Positions 13,380 through 22,904 of a stretch of DNA of 64,000 nt are shown one piece after another; positions within the stretch are counted from its first letter, which is position 1, and each line of letters begins with the position of its first letter. Under the pieces are notes generated by a model. The model was not told where the DNA came from, made no database searches, and saw only the letters and a list, made by a program, of their open reading frames with translations. The translations under genes and the position numbers were made by a program. This stretch comes from Streptomyces sp. NBC_01717 (lineage in GTDB: Bacteria; Actinomycetota; Actinomycetes; Streptomycetales; Streptomycetaceae). The DNA lies in assembly GCF_036248255.1 (NCBI RefSeq), contig NZ_CP109178.1:4774001-4838000 (forward strand). Direction: 5' to 3'.

Positions 13380-15173
13380 TCAGCCGTTCTTGATGCGGTT
13401 GGTGAGTTCGGTGACCTGGTTGTAGATGGAACGCCGCTCCGCCATCAGTGCACGGATCTTGCGGTCCGCGTGCATCACGGTCGTATGGTCGCGACCACCG
13501 AACTGCGCACCGATCTTGGGCAGTGAGAGATCCGTCAGCTCGCGGCAGAGGTACATCGCGATCTGGCGAGCCGTCACCAGCACCCGGCTGCGCGAGGATC
13601 CGCAGAGGTCCTCCACCGTCAGACCGAAGTAGTCCGCGGTCGCCGCCATGATGGCCGACGCCGTGATTTCCGGAGCCGAGTCCTCGCCGCCCGGGATCAG
13701 GTCCTTGAGCACGATCTCGGTCAGCCCGAGGTCCACCGGCTGCCGGTTGAGGCTGGCGAAGGCCGTCACCCGGATCAGCGCGCCCTCCAGCTCGCGGATG
13801 TTGCGCGAGATGCGGGACGCGATGAACTCCAGGACCTCCGGCGGGGCGTTGAGCTGCTCCTGCACAGCCTTCTTGCGGAGGATCGCGATCCGCGTCTCCA
13901 GCTCCGGCGGCTGCACGTCGGTGGTCAGCCCCCACTCGAAGCGGTTCCGCAGCCGGTCCTCCAGGGTGACCAGCTGCTTGGGCGGCCGGTCCGAGGACAG
14001 CACGATCTGCTTGTTGGCGTTGTGGAGCGTATTGAAGGTGTGGAAGAACTCCTCCTGCGTCGACTCCTTGCTCGCCAGGAACTGGATGTCGTCGACCAGC
14101 AGGATGTCCACGTCGCGGTACCGCTTGCGGAAGGTGTCGCCCTTGCCGTCGCGGATCGAGTTGATGAACTCGTTGGTGAACTCCTCGGAGCTCACGTAGC
14201 GCACCCGGGTGCCCGGGTAGAGGCTGCGCGCGTAGTGCCCGATGGCATGCAGCAGATGGGTCTTGCCGAGTCCCGACTCCCCGTAGATGAAGAGGGGGTT
14301 GTACGCCTTCGCGGGTGCCTCGGCGACGGCGACGGCAGCCGCGTGCGCGAACCGGTTGGACGCGCCGATGACAAAGGTGTCGAAGAGGTACTTCGGGTTC
14401 AGCCGGGCATGCGGCTCGCCGGGACCGGGTGCGGGTGCGGGCTGTGCGGCCATCGGGCCGGTGACGCCACCGGGGCGCCCGGTGCCGGGACCGCCGTGCC
14501 GGTGCTGGGGCTCGGGCATGTCGTGGCGCTCGGAGCGCTGCTGCTCGTAACCCTGGCGCTCGGGCGGCTGCGACCGGTAGTCGTGCTGCGGCTGTTGCGG
14601 ACGGTAGTCGTGTTGCTGCTCACGCCACTGCTCCGCGGACGTGTCGCGCTCCTGGAAACCGCCGAGCCGGGGCTGCTGCCAGGAAAGATCCTCGGAGGTG
14701 CGCGGCCAGGCGCCCGGCTCGGGGCGCTGCTGCTGGTAGTCGGGGTAGGCCGGCCGGGCCGTCGGCATGCCGTCGTCCGTGGGCCGGTGGCCGTAACCCT
14801 CGTACGCGTCGTTGTGTTGCCGCTCGTCGTGCTGCGGTCCCTGGTAGCGGTGCTGCTGGGACTGGTGCATCGGGGGCGCCGGCGGGTTCGGCGGTTCGCC
14901 CGCGGAGTCGTCGACGGTGATCGCGATCCGGATCGGGCGGCCGCACTCCCGGCTCAGCGTTTCGCTGATGAGCGGCGCGAGCCGGCCTTCCAGGACGCGC
15001 TTGCCCCATTCATTGGGGACGGCGAGCAGCGCGGTGTCGGCGACGAGTGCGAGCGGCTGGCAGCGCTCGATCCACTGCTTGTCCTTCGGCTCGATGCCCT
15101 GCTGGCCCTCCCCGAGGAGCTGCTCCAGCACTCGTGGCCACACTGCGGCAAGATCGGCAGGTACGTCAGCCAC
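13380..15173 (-). CDS. dnaA: Chromosomal replication initiator DnaA
   Basis: A 597-residue protein. The GTG start at 15173 gives [20 protein letters not shown], the usual Streptomyces N-terminus (domain I, helicase and partner contact). Residues ~90-255 are a very long Gln/Arg/Pro/His-rich linker (domain II), typical of this genus. The AAA+ domain III starts at [13 protein letters not shown], with Walker [10 protein letters not shown] (~residues 296-304) and Walker B LLVDDIQF. Domain IV carries the DNA-binding signature [24 protein letters not shown] near residue 560. It binds the boxes in the adjacent oriC, and a perfect box lies in its own promoter region. Confidence 0.98.
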   Translation of the reverse strand: MADVPADLAAVWPRVLEQLLGEGQQGIEPKDKQWIERCQPLALVADTALLAVPNEWGKRVLEGRLAPLISETLSRECGRPIRIAITVDDSAGEPPNPPAPPMHQSQQHRYQGPQHDERQHNDAYEGYGHRPTDDGMPTARPAYPDYQQQRPEPGAWPRTSEDLSWQQPRLGGFQERDTSAEQWREQQHDYRPQQPQHDYRSQPPERQGYEQQRSERHDMPEPQHRHGGPGTGRPGGVTGPMAAQPAPAPGPGEPHARLNPKYLFDTFVIGASNRFAHAAAVAVAEAPAKAYNPLFIYGESGLGKTHLLHAIGHYARSLYPGTRVRYVSSEEFTNEFINSIRDGKGDTFRKRYRDVDILLVDDIQFLASKESTQEEFFHTFNTLHNANKQIVLSSDRPPKQLVTLEDRLRNRFEWGLTTDVQPPELETRIAILRKKAVQEQLNAPPEVLEFIASRISRNIRELEGALIRVTAFASLNRQPVDLGLTEIVLKDLIPGGEDSAPEITASAIMAATADYFGLTVEDLCGSSRSRVLVTARQIAMYLCRELTDLSLPKIGAQFGGRDHTTVMHADRKIRALMAERRSIYNQVTELTNRIKNG

Positions 15174-15303
15174 AAGGCACGCTCTCTCGCTGGTCCCACG
15201 AATGTGTGGTTCTCGGGACGGGATGGGTAAGGCCCGGCAGGCGGGAAGAAAAAGAACCGGAGTTCAGCCACGGTAGTCAGGCCGACCCGCGTCGTTCAAG
15301 TTG

Positions 15304-15347
15304 TTGTCCACAGGCTGTGTACAGCGCGGGTCGTGGTAAGGCTGTCA
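15304..15347 (-). promoter_or_regulatory. Candidate dnaA promoter with overlapping DnaA boxes
   Basis: On the minus strand TGACAG (15342-15347) and TGTACA (15318-15323) are 18 bp apart, resembling -35/-10 hexamers. A perfect TTGTCCACA box occupies 15304-15312 and a weaker one overlaps the -10 (15315-15323). This layout suggests autorepression by DnaA. The rest of the 15174-15565 gap must also hold the rpmH promoter, which I could not pin down. Confidence 0.5.
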
Positions 15348-15565
15348 CAGGGCCACCGCGGAGCCGGTTTGACCGGATGGCGTAGCCGCGCGTACCGTGA
15401 CCAGGTCGAGTTGTCGATGGCTGCTGCCGCCTGCCTCCGATGGGCAAAGATCACGATCAGTGATTGTGAAGCGGTGCACTAAGGCGTTTACGCGAGTCTC
15501 TCGTGGGCGCACGGTGACAGCCAGGCGATGTCCCGCCAACACACGATCATTTCTGGAGCCCCCGA

Positions 15566-15703
15566 GTGAGCAAGCGCACCTTCCAGCCGAACAACCGTCG
15601 TCGCGCGAAGACCCACGGCTTCCGGCTGCGTATGCGCACCCGTGCCGGCCGCGCGATTCTCGCGTCCCGCCGTGGCAAGGGTCGCGCCAACCTGTCCGCC
15701 TGA
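15566..15703 (+). CDS. rpmH: 50S ribosomal protein L34
   Basis: A 45-residue, highly basic protein starting with [21 protein letters not shown] opens it and GRANLSA closes it, the full L34 sequence. GGAG lies upstream at a suitable distance. It is the first gene of the rightward rpmH-rnpA-yidD-yidC-jag cluster, facing away from dnaA. Confidence 0.97.
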   Translation: MSKRTFQPNNRRRAKTHGFRLRMRTRAGRAILASRRGKGRANLSA

Positions 15704-15721
15704 TCGCGTACAGGTCATGAC

Positions 15722-16093
15722 GTGCTGCCTACCGAGAATCGGCTGAGGCGGCGCGAGGACTTCGCGACCGCAGTACGTCGAGGACGCCGGGCCGGCCGCC
15801 CGCTACTCGTCGTCCATCTACGCAGCGGTGCAACGGACCCGCACGTGACTGGGGAGAGTGCTCCCCCGCCGCGTGCGGGTTTCGTTGTCAGCAAAGCCGT
15901 GGGTGGAGCGGTCGTCCGCACAGCGGTGAAGCGCAGGCTTCGCCATCTGGTCCGCGAACGACTGGCCCTGCTGCCCCCCGGTAGCCTGGTTGTCGTACGA
16001 GCGTTGCCCGGATCGGGTGACGCCGACCATGAACAGCTGGCCCGAGACCTGGATGCCGCCCTTCAGCGGCTGCTGGGAGGGGGCGCGCGATGA
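15722..16093 (+). CDS. rnpA: Ribonuclease P protein component
   Basis: A 123-residue basic protein that assists the RNase P RNA in maturing tRNA 5' ends. The RNR-type motif region reads [19 protein letters not shown], and the N-terminus [24 protein letters not shown] is typical. The GTG start is 18 bases past rpmH. The stop overlaps the yidD start by four bases, so the two are translationally coupled. There is no strong ribosome site, consistent with coupling to rpmH. Confidence 0.95.
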   Translation: MLPTENRLRRREDFATAVRRGRRAGRPLLVVHLRSGATDPHVTGESAPPPRAGFVVSKAVGGAVVRTAVKRRLRHLVRERLALLPPGSLVVVRALPGSGDADHEQLARDLDAALQRLLGGGAR

Positions 16094-16449
16094 AGTACCC
16101 GCTGCTGGCTCTTATCAAGCTGTATCAGTGGACGATCAGCCCACTACTCGGGCCCGTCTGCCGTTACTACCCGTCGTGTTCCCACTATGGATATACGGCG
16201 ATCGACCGGCACGGAGCGATCAAGGGAACGGCGCTGACCGCATGGCGCATCCTGCGATGCAATCCGTGGTCACCCGGCGGCGTGGATCACGTTCCGCCAC
16301 GCAAACGCCCGCGTTGGCACGAACTGCTGCGTAACGCAATACGTGGCAGCAAGGGCGGGGACTCCGCCGCTGATGTGCCTCCTGGGGGGACGGTCTCCGA
16401 ACCCCCTAGCCCGGCCTCAGAGACCTCGCCCAAAGCTCAAGGAGCCTGA
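16090..16449 (+). CDS. yidD: Membrane protein insertion efficiency factor YidD
   Basis: A 119-residue protein. The YidD core is complete in the first ~75 residues: [26 protein letters not shown], then [30 protein letters not shown]. An amphipathic N-terminal helix associates it with the inner membrane, where it aids insertion by YidC. The last ~45 residues are a charged, Pro/Ser-rich extension. It overlaps rnpA by 4 bp and is 3 bp from yidC, so all three form one operon. Confidence 0.95.
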   Translation: MKYPLLALIKLYQWTISPLLGPVCRYYPSCSHYGYTAIDRHGAIKGTALTAWRILRCNPWSPGGVDHVPPRKRPRWHELLRNAIRGSKGGDSAADVPPGGTVSEPPSPASETSPKAQGA

Positions 16450-16452
16450 TTA

Positions 16453-17718
16453 GTGGACACGATTGCCAGTCTGTTCAGCTTTATCACCTACCCCGTTTCG
16501 TGGGTCATCGTCCAGTTCCACAAGCTGTACGGAGCGATCTTCGGCGATGACACGGGTTGGGCCTGGGGCCTGTCCATCGTGTCCCTGGTGGTGCTGATCC
16601 GGATCTGTCTGATCCCGCTTTTTGTTAAGCAGATCAAGTCGACCCGGAACATGCAGGTGCTCCAGCCGAAGATGAAGGCGATCCAGGAGCGCTACAAGAG
16701 CGACAAACAGCGTCAGTCCGAAGAGATGATGAAGCTGTACAAGGAGACGGGTACCAACCCGCTCTCCTCGTGCCTTCCCATCCTGGCGCAGTCGCCGTTC
16801 TTCTTTGCCCTGTATCACGTGCTCTCGGCCATCGCCTCTGGCAAGACGATCGGTGTCATCAACCAGCCGTTGCTGGACAGTGCCCGACAGGCACACATCG
16901 TCGGCGCTCCGCTGGCTGCGAAGTTCACCGACAGCGCGTCGGAGGTCGCCGCTCTCGGTGCCTCGCTGACCGACGTCCGTGTCGTCACCGCGGTGATGAT
17001 CGTGATGATGTCGGCGTCGCAGTTCTTCACCCAGCGCCAGCTGATGACGAAGAACGTCGACCTGACGGTCAAGACGCCGTACATGCAGCAGCAGAAGATG
17101 CTGATGTACGTCTTCCCGCTGATCTTCGCCGTCATGGGCATCAACTTCCCCGTCGGCGTCCTCGTCTACTGGCTGACCACAAACGTCTGGACCATGGGTC
17201 AGCAGATGTACGTGATCAACCAGAACCCGACCCCGGGCAGCAAGGCGCAGGACCAGTACCTGGGACGTCTGCTGAAGAGCGTCACCGCTCACGGTGAGGT
17301 GCGCGGCAGGACCAAGCGCAACACCGTGAAGCGGATCGTCTCCAAGGGCTCGGACCGCAACGACATCGAGCGGAAGTTCATCGCCGGACTGGCCAAGCTC
17401 GGCCTCGCCGCCCAGGAGGACGGCACGGTGACCAAGAGCGACACCGCTGTCGCCGAGGCCGAGGGCGGAGCCGCGCAGAAGCGCCAGCAGCCCAAGCGCC
17501 AGACCAAGGCGAAGCGTCAGAGCGGTGCGGCCCAGCAGGGCGCTGCGAAGGAGGCCGATTCCACCGAGTCGGAGCCCAAGACCTCGCTGGAGAAGCAGGA
17601 CGCACCGCAGGACGACAAGCCCAAGCCGGCGGGCAAGCCCGCGTCCGGCTCCTCACGCCAAGCCAAGTCCGGACAGGGCAAGGGTCCGCAGCGGCCCAAG
17701 CACCCGTCCAAGAAGTAA
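16453..17718 (+). CDS. yidC: Membrane protein insertase YidC (Oxa1 family)
   Basis: A 421-residue protein with a GTG start preceded by AAGGAG inside the end of yidD. The conserved five-helix insertase core spans residues ~10-265: [15 protein letters not shown] with the groove arginine, a coiled cytoplasmic hairpin ([23 protein letters not shown]), [16 protein letters not shown], and [25 protein letters not shown]. It lacks the large periplasmic domain of Gram-negative YidC. The C-terminal ~100 residues are Lys/Gln/Ala-rich, basic and disordered, likely ribosome-binding. It works with YidD upstream; Jag follows 14 bp downstream. Confidence 0.96.
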   Translation: MDTIASLFSFITYPVSWVIVQFHKLYGAIFGDDTGWAWGLSIVSLVVLIRICLIPLFVKQIKSTRNMQVLQPKMKAIQERYKSDKQRQSEEMMKLYKETGTNPLSSCLPILAQSPFFFALYHVLSAIASGKTIGVINQPLLDSARQAHIVGAPLAAKFTDSASEVAALGASLTDVRVVTAVMIVMMSASQFFTQRQLMTKNVDLTVKTPYMQQQKMLMYVFPLIFAVMGINFPVGVLVYWLTTNVWTMGQQMYVINQNPTPGSKAQDQYLGRLLKSVTAHGEVRGRTKRNTVKRIVSKGSDRNDIERKFIAGLAKLGLAAQEDGTVTKSDTAVAEAEGGAAQKRQQPKRQTKAKRQSGAAQQGAAKEADSTESEPKTSLEKQDAPQDDKPKPAGKPASGSSRQAKSGQGKGPQRPKHPSKK

Positions 17719-17732
17719 GAAGGAGTCCATCC

Positions 17733-18242
17733 GTGACGGAAGGCACCACCTCCACGGCCGCTGAGGGCAGCGACACCTTGACCCGCCTCGAGCAGGAAGG
17801 GGAGATCGCAGCCGACTACCTCGAGGGCCTGCTCGACATCGCCGATCTCGACGGTGACATCGACATGGATGTCGAGGCGGACCGGGCTGCGGTCTCGATC
17901 ATCAGCGACTCGGCACGTGAACTGCAGAAGCTCGTGGGCCGCGACGGTGAGGTGCTGGAGGCGCTCCAGGAGCTGACGCGACTGGCCGTGCACCGGGAGA
18001 CCGGTGACCGCAGCCGGCTGATGCTGGACATCGCGGGCTTCCGGGCCAAGAAGCGCGAGGTCCTCGCGGAGCTGGGTGCCAAGGCCGCGGACGAGGTCAA
18101 GAAGACCGGTGAGCCGGTCAGGCTGGACCCGATGACGCCGTTCGAGCGCAAGGTTGTGCATGATGCGGTTGCGGCCGCAGGTCTGCGCAGTGAGTCGGAG
18201 GGCGAGGAGCCGCAGCGCTTCGTCGTCGTTCTCCCGGCCTGA
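17733..18242 (+). CDS. jag: Jag/KhpB RNA-binding protein (KH-R3H)
   Basis: A 169-residue protein with a GTG start and AAGGAGTCCATCC upstream. A KH domain (residues ~30-100) holds ISDSARELQKLVGRDGEVLEALQEL, the GxxG-type loop for RNA. The R3H domain follows with PMTPFERKVVHDAV (R-x3-H). The family (Jag, EloR, KhpB) binds RNA and influences cell elongation and division in Gram-positives. It is the last gene of the yidC operon; a terminator follows. Confidence 0.92.
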   Translation: MTEGTTSTAAEGSDTLTRLEQEGEIAADYLEGLLDIADLDGDIDMDVEADRAAVSIISDSARELQKLVGRDGEVLEALQELTRLAVHRETGDRSRLMLDIAGFRAKKREVLAELGAKAADEVKKTGEPVRLDPMTPFERKVVHDAVAAAGLRSESEGEEPQRFVVVLPA

Positions 18243-18259
18243 CCGGACCCCTGTTCTGT

Positions 18260-18289
18260 CGGCCCCGTCTGTTCGCAGGCGGGGCCGAT
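18260..18289 (+). terminator. Terminator between jag and rsmG
   Basis: A 13-bp stem (one T-G pair) with a TTCG tetraloop is followed by TCTTTG, 17 bases past the jag stop. Confidence 0.85.
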
Positions 18290-18351
18290 CTTTGTCAGCC
18301 TGATAGTCAGCCACCCACAGTGCGGTAATGCGGTACGGAAGGACGGTTCCC

Positions 18352-19068
18352 GTGACGGCGGAGGTAGAACTTCCCCAGGCGCCCGAAGGGGCGCGGGCGG
18401 TTTTCGGTGAGTTCTTCCCGGAGGCTGTCCGGTACGCGGAACTGCTTGCCGATGCCGGGGTCAAGCGAGGGTTGATCGGTCCTCGTGAGGTGCCGCGGCT
18501 GTGGGAGCGGCATCTGCTGAACTGTGCGGTGCTCTCCGAGGTCGTGCCCGAGGGTGTCACGGTCTGCGATGTGGGCTCCGGCGCCGGTCTCCCGGGTATT
18601 CCGTTGGCGCTGGTGCGTCCGGATCTGAAGATCACCCTGCTGGAGCCGCTGCTTCGGCGGACGAATTTCCTTCAGGAAGTGGTCGAGCTGCTGGGGCTGG
18701 ACCACGTGACGGTCGTCCGCGGCCGGGCCGAGGAGGTCCTGGGGACGCTGCAGCCGGTTCATGTCGTGACCGCTCGCGCTGTGGCGCCGCTCGATCGGCT
18801 GGCGGGCTGGGGCGTGCCGCTGTTGCGTCCGTACGGAGAGATGCTCGCACTCAAGGGCGATACCGCCGAGGAGGAGATCAGCGGCGCGCGTGCGGCCTTG
18901 AGTAAGCTCGGGGTGGTGGACACCGAGGTGCTGCACGTCGGTGAGGGCGTGGTCGAACCGATGTCCACTGTGGTGCGGGTGGTGGTCGGTGAGAGTCCGG
19001 GCGGTGTGAGGTTCGCCGCAAAGAGGGCGAAGGCTGCCAGGGTCAGCCGTACGCGGCGGCGTCGCTGA
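18352..19068 (+). CDS. rsmG: 16S rRNA (guanine-527-N7)-methyltransferase
   Basis: A 238-residue SAM-dependent enzyme that methylates G527 of 16S rRNA, whose loss gives low-level streptomycin resistance in Streptomyces and other bacteria. I chose the GTG at 18352 because GGAAGGA lies 8 bases upstream; an ATG at 18328 would add eight non-conserved residues. The SAM motif is [15 protein letters not shown], and the family motif [18 protein letters not shown] is intact. The C-terminus is basic (RRRR). Confidence 0.96.
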   Translation: MTAEVELPQAPEGARAVFGEFFPEAVRYAELLADAGVKRGLIGPREVPRLWERHLLNCAVLSEVVPEGVTVCDVGSGAGLPGIPLALVRPDLKITLLEPLLRRTNFLQEVVELLGLDHVTVVRGRAEEVLGTLQPVHVVTARAVAPLDRLAGWGVPLLRPYGEMLALKGDTAEEEISGARAALSKLGVVDTEVLHVGEGVVEPMSTVVRVVVGESPGGVRFAAKRAKAARVSRTRRRR

Positions 19069-19409
19069 GGCAGTGTCGTAACGCTGCGACGTGGCCCGTT
19101 GCATACGGTTCGCGCCGTTTACCAGTGGTGCTCCGCGCAAGCGGCCATATGTACCGCATGCGGAGTGTCGTGCCCCTGTAGCTACGCTGCAGGGGCATCG
19201 TGTTTCACGTGAAACGTCGCTCTCTGCTGCATGGAATCATCAGTCGCGGTCGTGCGGCTGCCGCGCCGCGGCATCGCAAGCCCGTTAGGGCTACGGAGTT
19301 GTCCACAGATGTGGATTCATCCACAGAAGAGTGGGCCTCGCTGGTTCGCGACCCCGAAAGCATGGCAGGCTCTGCTCATTGCGAGCCTGAAGTCGAGGAG
19401 AGTGAATCC
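19069..19409 (+). promoter_or_regulatory. parAB promoter region with DnaA boxes and a parS
   Basis: A 341-bp region between rsmG and the chosen parA start. It contains a parS (19202-19215), a perfect DnaA box TTGTCCACA (19299-19307), and two near-consensus boxes at 19310-19318 and 19317-19325. The frame stays open into the parA coding sequence but encodes low-complexity residues. I read it as leader DNA. Confidence 0.6.
19202..19215. other. parS: parS site 1
   Basis: A perfect GTTTCACGTGAAAC 14-mer, the ParB-binding centromere site, about 195 bp upstream of the parA start. Confidence 0.95.
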
Positions 19410-20438
19410 GTGCGGTCCGACGCCAACATCGCGGGACCGATGACCGATCCGGTCCCCGGTCCCCGAACCGAATCGGCGGGGGACGGTGTTTCACGTGAAA
19501 CACCGCCGCCGATGGATGACACCCCCATCGGTCGTGCGGCCCAGCTGGCCGTCGAGGCCCTCGGCCGCGCCGGCGAGGGGCTGCCCCGTCCTGACCAGAC
19601 GCGCGTCATGGTGGTGGCCAACCAGAAGGGCGGGGTGGGCAAGACCACTACGACAGTGAACCTTGCCGCCTCGCTGGCCCTTCACGGCGCACGCGTTCTC
19701 GTGGTCGACCTCGACCCGCAGGGCAACGCCTCCACGGCGCTGGGCATTGATCACCATGCCGAAGTCCCCTCCATCTATGACGTCCTGGTCGAGAGCAAGC
19801 CGCTCTCCGACGTGGTTCAGCCCGTCCCGGACGTCGAAGGCCTCTTCTGCGCCCCCGCCACCATCGATCTCGCCGGTGCGGAGATCGAGCTGGTGTCGCT
19901 GGTGGCGCGGGAGAGTCGACTGCAGCGGGCGATTCAGGCGTATGAGCAGCCGTTGGACTACATCCTCATCGACTGCCCGCCTTCGCTCGGACTGCTGACG
20001 GTCAATGCCCTGGTCGCGGGCGCCGAGGTACTGATTCCTATCCAGTGCGAGTACTACGCGCTCGAGGGACTGGGACAGCTGCTGAGGAACGTCGACCTCG
20101 TTCGGGGGCACCTCAACCCCGATCTGCATGTGTCGACGATCCTGCTCACCATGTACGACGGCAGGACCAGGCTCGCTTCCCAAGTGGCGGAGGAGGTGCG
20201 CAGCCACTTCGGTAAGGAGGTGCTGCGCACAAGCATTCCTCGATCCGTGCGGATCTCGGAGGCACCGAGCTACGGACAGACCGTCTTGACCTACGACCCG
20301 GGTTCCAGCGGGTCCCTGTCGTATCTTGAAGCCGCTCGTGAGATCGCCTTTCGGGGGGTCGGGGTGCATTACGAGGCTCAGCATGCCCAGACGGGCAGCC
20401 AGAACAGCCAGCAGAACATTTCGGAGGGGATCCAGTGA
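19410..20438 (+). CDS. parA: Chromosome partitioning ATPase ParA (Soj)
   Basis: A 342-residue protein from the GTG at 19410, which has GAGGAGAG upstream. A GTG at 19200 extends the frame by 70 residues, but those residues encode a parS and DnaA boxes and are not protein-like. The deviant Walker A reads [16 protein letters not shown], with [12 protein letters not shown] and [17 protein letters not shown] following. ParA forms ATP-dependent filaments that move ParB-parS complexes, notably during sporulation septation. The N-terminal ~65 residues are variable, and codons at 19488-19501 form a parS (peptide VSRET). It overlaps parB by 4 bp. Confidence 0.93.
   Translation: MRSDANIAGPMTDPVPGPRTESAGDGVSRETPPPMDDTPIGRAAQLAVEALGRAGEGLPRPDQTRVMVVANQKGGVGKTTTTVNLAASLALHGARVLVVDLDPQGNASTALGIDHHAEVPSIYDVLVESKPLSDVVQPVPDVEGLFCAPATIDLAGAEIELVSLVARESRLQRAIQAYEQPLDYILIDCPPSLGLLTVNALVAGAEVLIPIQCEYYALEGLGQLLRNVDLVRGHLNPDLHVSTILLTMYDGRTRLASQVAEEVRSHFGKEVLRTSIPRSVRISEAPSYGQTVLTYDPGSSGSLSYLEAAREIAFRGVGVHYEAQHAQTGSQNSQQNISEGIQ
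19488..19501. other. parS: parS site 2 (inside parA)
   Basis: A perfect GTTTCACGTGAAAC read in frame as Val-Ser-Arg-Glu-Thr in the variable ParA N-terminus. Confidence 0.93.
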
Positions 20439-21532
20439 GTGAGCGTCGTAGAGGGTTGGGGCGTGGGCTCGGTGCACTGATTCCCGCTGCCCCGCAGGAA
20501 CGTCAGGTGCCGGCCTCCGGAGCGGGTTCGGACTCGTCGGGCGTGATTCCGGTGATGACGACCGAGCGAGGTGTGGCTGCCGCGAAGGTGACCACACTCA
20601 CGGCTGCTCCCGTGGTGCCGGAGCCGAGTGCACCCGCGGAGTCCGAGTCGTCCGCGGAGCCGACGGATGCCGCAGGGGCGTACTTCGCCGAGGTTCCTAT
20701 CGGATCCATCACTCCGAACCCTCGTCAGCCGCGTGAGGTGTTCGACGAGGACGCGCTTGCGGAGCTGGTCACCTCTATCAAGGAGGTCGGCCTGCTCCAG
20801 CCCGTAGTCGTGCGGAAGCTGGGGCCGGAACGCTACGAGCTCATCATGGGCGAGCGGCGCTGGAGGGCCTGCCGTGAGGCCGGTCTGGAGCGGATCCCGG
20901 CCATTGTCCGGGCCACGGACGACGAGAAGTTGCTTCTGGACGCGCTCCTGGAGAACCTGCACCGGGCTCAACTGAACCCGCTGGAGGAGGCAGCCGCGTA
21001 CGACCAGCTGCTCAAGGACTTCAAGTGCACGCATGACCAGCTGGCGGACCGGATCGGGCGCTCGCGTCCTCAGGTGTCCAACACGCTGCGGCTGCTGCGC
21101 CTGTCTCCGCCGGTGCAGCGCAGGGTCGCTGCCGGGGTGCTGTCCGCCGGTCACGCGAGGGCGCTGCTGTCCGTGGACGACTCCGAGGAGCAGGACCGGC
21201 TGGCCCATCGCATCGTGGCGGAGGGGCTCTCGGTGCGAGCGGTCGAGGAGATCGTGACACTGATGAGCTCCCGCCCCAGCAGCACTCCCAGGTCCAAGGG
21301 GCCTCGGGCCGGCGGCCGGTTGTCACCCGCGCTCTCCGACCTCGCATCCCGGCTCTCTGACCGTTTCGAGACCAGGGTGAAGGTCGACCTCGGACAGAAG
21401 AAGGGAAAGATCGTCGTCGAGTTCGCCTCGATGGAAGACCTGGACCGCATTCTCGGCAGCCTGGCGCCAGGCGAAGGCCGCGTGCTGGAGCGGGGTCTGT
21501 CCGACGAGCCTGCCGAGGACGGCGAGAGCTGA
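20435..21532 (+). CDS. parB: Chromosome partitioning protein ParB
   Basis: A 365-residue parS-binding CTPase clamp. The start (GTG) overlaps the parA stop by four bases. After a variable ~85-residue N-terminus comes the ParB/Spo0J core: [24 protein letters not shown], then the CTP-binding [13 protein letters not shown] and [14 protein letters not shown]. The parS-reading helix-turn-helix is [19 protein letters not shown]. The C-terminal dimerisation region is the last ~60 residues. It spreads from the nine parS sites in this window, and a strong terminator follows. Confidence 0.96.
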   Translation: MSERRRGLGRGLGALIPAAPQERQVPASGAGSDSSGVIPVMTTERGVAAAKVTTLTAAPVVPEPSAPAESESSAEPTDAAGAYFAEVPIGSITPNPRQPREVFDEDALAELVTSIKEVGLLQPVVVRKLGPERYELIMGERRWRACREAGLERIPAIVRATDDEKLLLDALLENLHRAQLNPLEEAAAYDQLLKDFKCTHDQLADRIGRSRPQVSNTLRLLRLSPPVQRRVAAGVLSAGHARALLSVDDSEEQDRLAHRIVAEGLSVRAVEEIVTLMSSRPSSTPRSKGPRAGGRLSPALSDLASRLSDRFETRVKVDLGQKKGKIVVEFASMEDLDRILGSLAPGEGRVLERGLSDEPAEDGES

Positions 21533-21549
21533 CGTCCGGCGGAACGTCG

Positions 21550-21594
21550 GGGCGGGCTGTATTCCGGAACATGCGGGAATACAGCCCGCCCTTT
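21550..21594 (+). terminator. Terminator after parB
   Basis: A perfect 16-bp stem (21550-21565 with 21576-21591), a 10-nt loop, then TTT. Confidence 0.9.
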
Positions 21595-21685
21595 GCTTTC
21601 TGACGGTATCGACTTCATCTCCGGGTGGATACGATTCGTTCTGGTATGGCACATCAGCTTGATCCACCTCGGCGGAGGGAGGGCC

Positions 21686-21943
21686 ATGCGATCAGTGAGC
21701 CGCAGCCAACTGGTGACAGTGGGGCTGGGCCTGGGGGCTGTCGGAGGATTTGTCGGCGGCCTGCTCCGTGAACGGAGCGCATTGGCCGCCGCACGCGATG
21801 CGGCGGGCGAAGGAAGCGAGGAACAGCCTTCATGGGACGGCGGCTCGTACCGCTCACACTGGATAACCTTCCCGATCTCCCCAAGCGGTGCCGCTCGTGT
21901 GTCTTCTGGGAGCTTGATCCGGTCAGTGGGGAAGCTGCGATAA
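21686..21943 (+). CDS. Possible small membrane protein overlapping the GNAT gene
   Basis: An 85-residue frame with a very strong GGAGGGAGGGCC ribosome site before its ATG. Its N-terminus looks coherent: a basic MRSVSRSQLV, a Gly/Leu-rich hydrophobic helix GLGLGAVGGFVGGLL, then a charged segment. The last ~37 residues overlap the next gene in another frame and look random. It may be a genuine small protein, a leader peptide coupling translation to the GNAT, or only a leader. I do not recognise a family. Confidence 0.4.
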   Translation: MRSVSRSQLVTVGLGLGAVGGFVGGLLRERSALAAARDAAGEGSEEQPSWDGGSYRSHWITFPISPSGAARVSSGSLIRSVGKLR

Positions 21944-22449
21944 AGGCAGGGACCCCGGAGCTGGAGAAGGAAGCCTGGATCTCCGCTGTCCTTCTGGAAT
22001 GGGGCTCCTGCGGCCGTGTCGTCTACGTGGACGACGTGCCGGTCGGCTTCGTTCTCTATGCACCACCGGCGTATGTGCCGCGCTCGACCGCCTTTCCCAC
22101 CAGCCCGGTCTCCCCCGACGCCGTGCAGTTGATGACTGCTTGGATCACGCCCGGCTACCAGGGCCAGGGACTGGGGCGGGTCATGGTGCAGACAGTCGCC
22201 AAGGATCTGCTGCGACGGGGATTCAAGGCGATCGAGGCGTTCGGGGATGCCCGGTGGAAGGAGCCCGCGTGTGTGCTCCCGGCGGACCATCTGCTGGCGG
22301 TTGGCTTCAAGACCGTACGGCCGCATCCGGTGCATCCACGGCTGAGACTGGAGTTGCGCACGACGCTCTCGTGGAAGGAAGACGTCGAACTGGCGCTGGA
22401 CCGGCTGCTCGGTGCCGTACAGAAGGAGCCGGTGCTGCGTCCGCTGTGA
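21832..22449 (+). CDS. GNAT family N-acetyltransferase
   Basis: A 205-residue protein. The acetyl-CoA motif A is AWITPGYQGQGLGRVMVQTVAKDLLRRG (Q/R-x-x-G-x-G/A). The N-terminus starts RLVPLTLDNLPDLPKRCRSCVFWELDP, and CRSC could bind metal. The region after parB in Streptomyces commonly holds this acetyltransferase; its substrate is unknown. GAGGAA lies upstream of the ATG. It is convergent with trxA across a terminator-parS element. Confidence 0.88.
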   Translation: MGRRLVPLTLDNLPDLPKRCRSCVFWELDPVSGEAAIKAGTPELEKEAWISAVLLEWGSCGRVVYVDDVPVGFVLYAPPAYVPRSTAFPTSPVSPDAVQLMTAWITPGYQGQGLGRVMVQTVAKDLLRRGFKAIEAFGDARWKEPACVLPADHLLAVGFKTVRPHPVHPRLRLELRTTLSWKEDVELALDRLLGAVQKEPVLRPL

Positions 22450-22467
22450 TCGGAGGCCCCACGAGAA

Positions 22468-22508
22468 CGTGAAACGGGTCCATCCCTTGGGGATGGACCC
22501 GTTTCACG
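22468..22508. terminator. Bidirectional terminator whose right arm enters a parS
   Basis: A perfect 19-bp stem: left arm 22468-22486 and right arm 22490-22508, with a 3-nt loop TTG. It sits between the convergent GNAT and trxA genes. The last 8 bases of the right arm are the first 8 bases of a parS, so the left arm carries a copy of half of parS. Confidence 0.85.
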
Positions 22509-22514
22509 TGAAAC
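22501..22514. other. parS: parS site 3
   Basis: A perfect GTTTCACGTGAAAC overlapping the right arm of the GNAT/trxA terminator. Confidence 0.95.
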
Positions 22515-22527
22515 AGCGGCCGTGGTG

Positions 22528-22860
22528 CTACTCGGCGATAAAGCCTTCGAGGTCGCGGAGGATGGCGGCCTTCGGCTTGGCGCCGACGATGGTCTTGGCG
22601 ACCTCGCCGCCCTGGTACACGTTGAGCGTCGGGATGGACATCACGCCGTACTTGGCAGCGGTGGCCGGGTTCTCGTCGATGTTGAGCTTGACGATTTCGA
22701 TCTTGTCGCCGTGCTCGGCCGCGATTGCCTCCAGAGACGGGGCGATCTGACGGCACGGACCGCACCATGCGGCCCAGAAGTCCACCAGTACGGGCTTCTC
22801 GCTCTTCAGGACGTCCTCGTCAAAGGAGTCGTCAGTCACGTTCTTCAGGGCGCCGGCCAC
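22528..22860 (-). CDS. trxA: Thioredoxin
   Basis: A 110-residue disulfide reductant. The active site is WAAWCGPCRQ with Cys33 and Cys36, and the cis-proline loop lies in MSIPTLNVYQGG. The GTG start follows a textbook AAGGAGG site. It is 44 bp downstream of trxB and co-transcribed with it, so it should share the SigR-type promoter there. It is reduced by TrxB at the expense of NADPH and maintains cytoplasmic thiols. Confidence 0.97.
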   Translation of the reverse strand: MAGALKNVTDDSFDEDVLKSEKPVLVDFWAAWCGPCRQIAPSLEAIAAEHGDKIEIVKLNIDENPATAAKYGVMSIPTLNVYQGGEVAKTIVGAKPKAAILRDLEGFIAE

Positions 22861-22904
22861 GGCGGCCTCCTTAACTTTGCGGGGTGTGGGGTGAGAGGCG
22901 TGGA

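Noticed and set aside
12511..13393. Several 60-230-codon open frames inside oriC
   Set aside because: They are built from DnaA boxes and repeats, have no ribosome sites and no recognisable protein features.
19200..19409. Upstream extension of parA from a GTG at 19200
   Set aside because: The added 70 residues encode a parS and DnaA boxes and look non-protein-like; the GTG at 19410 has a better ribosome site.
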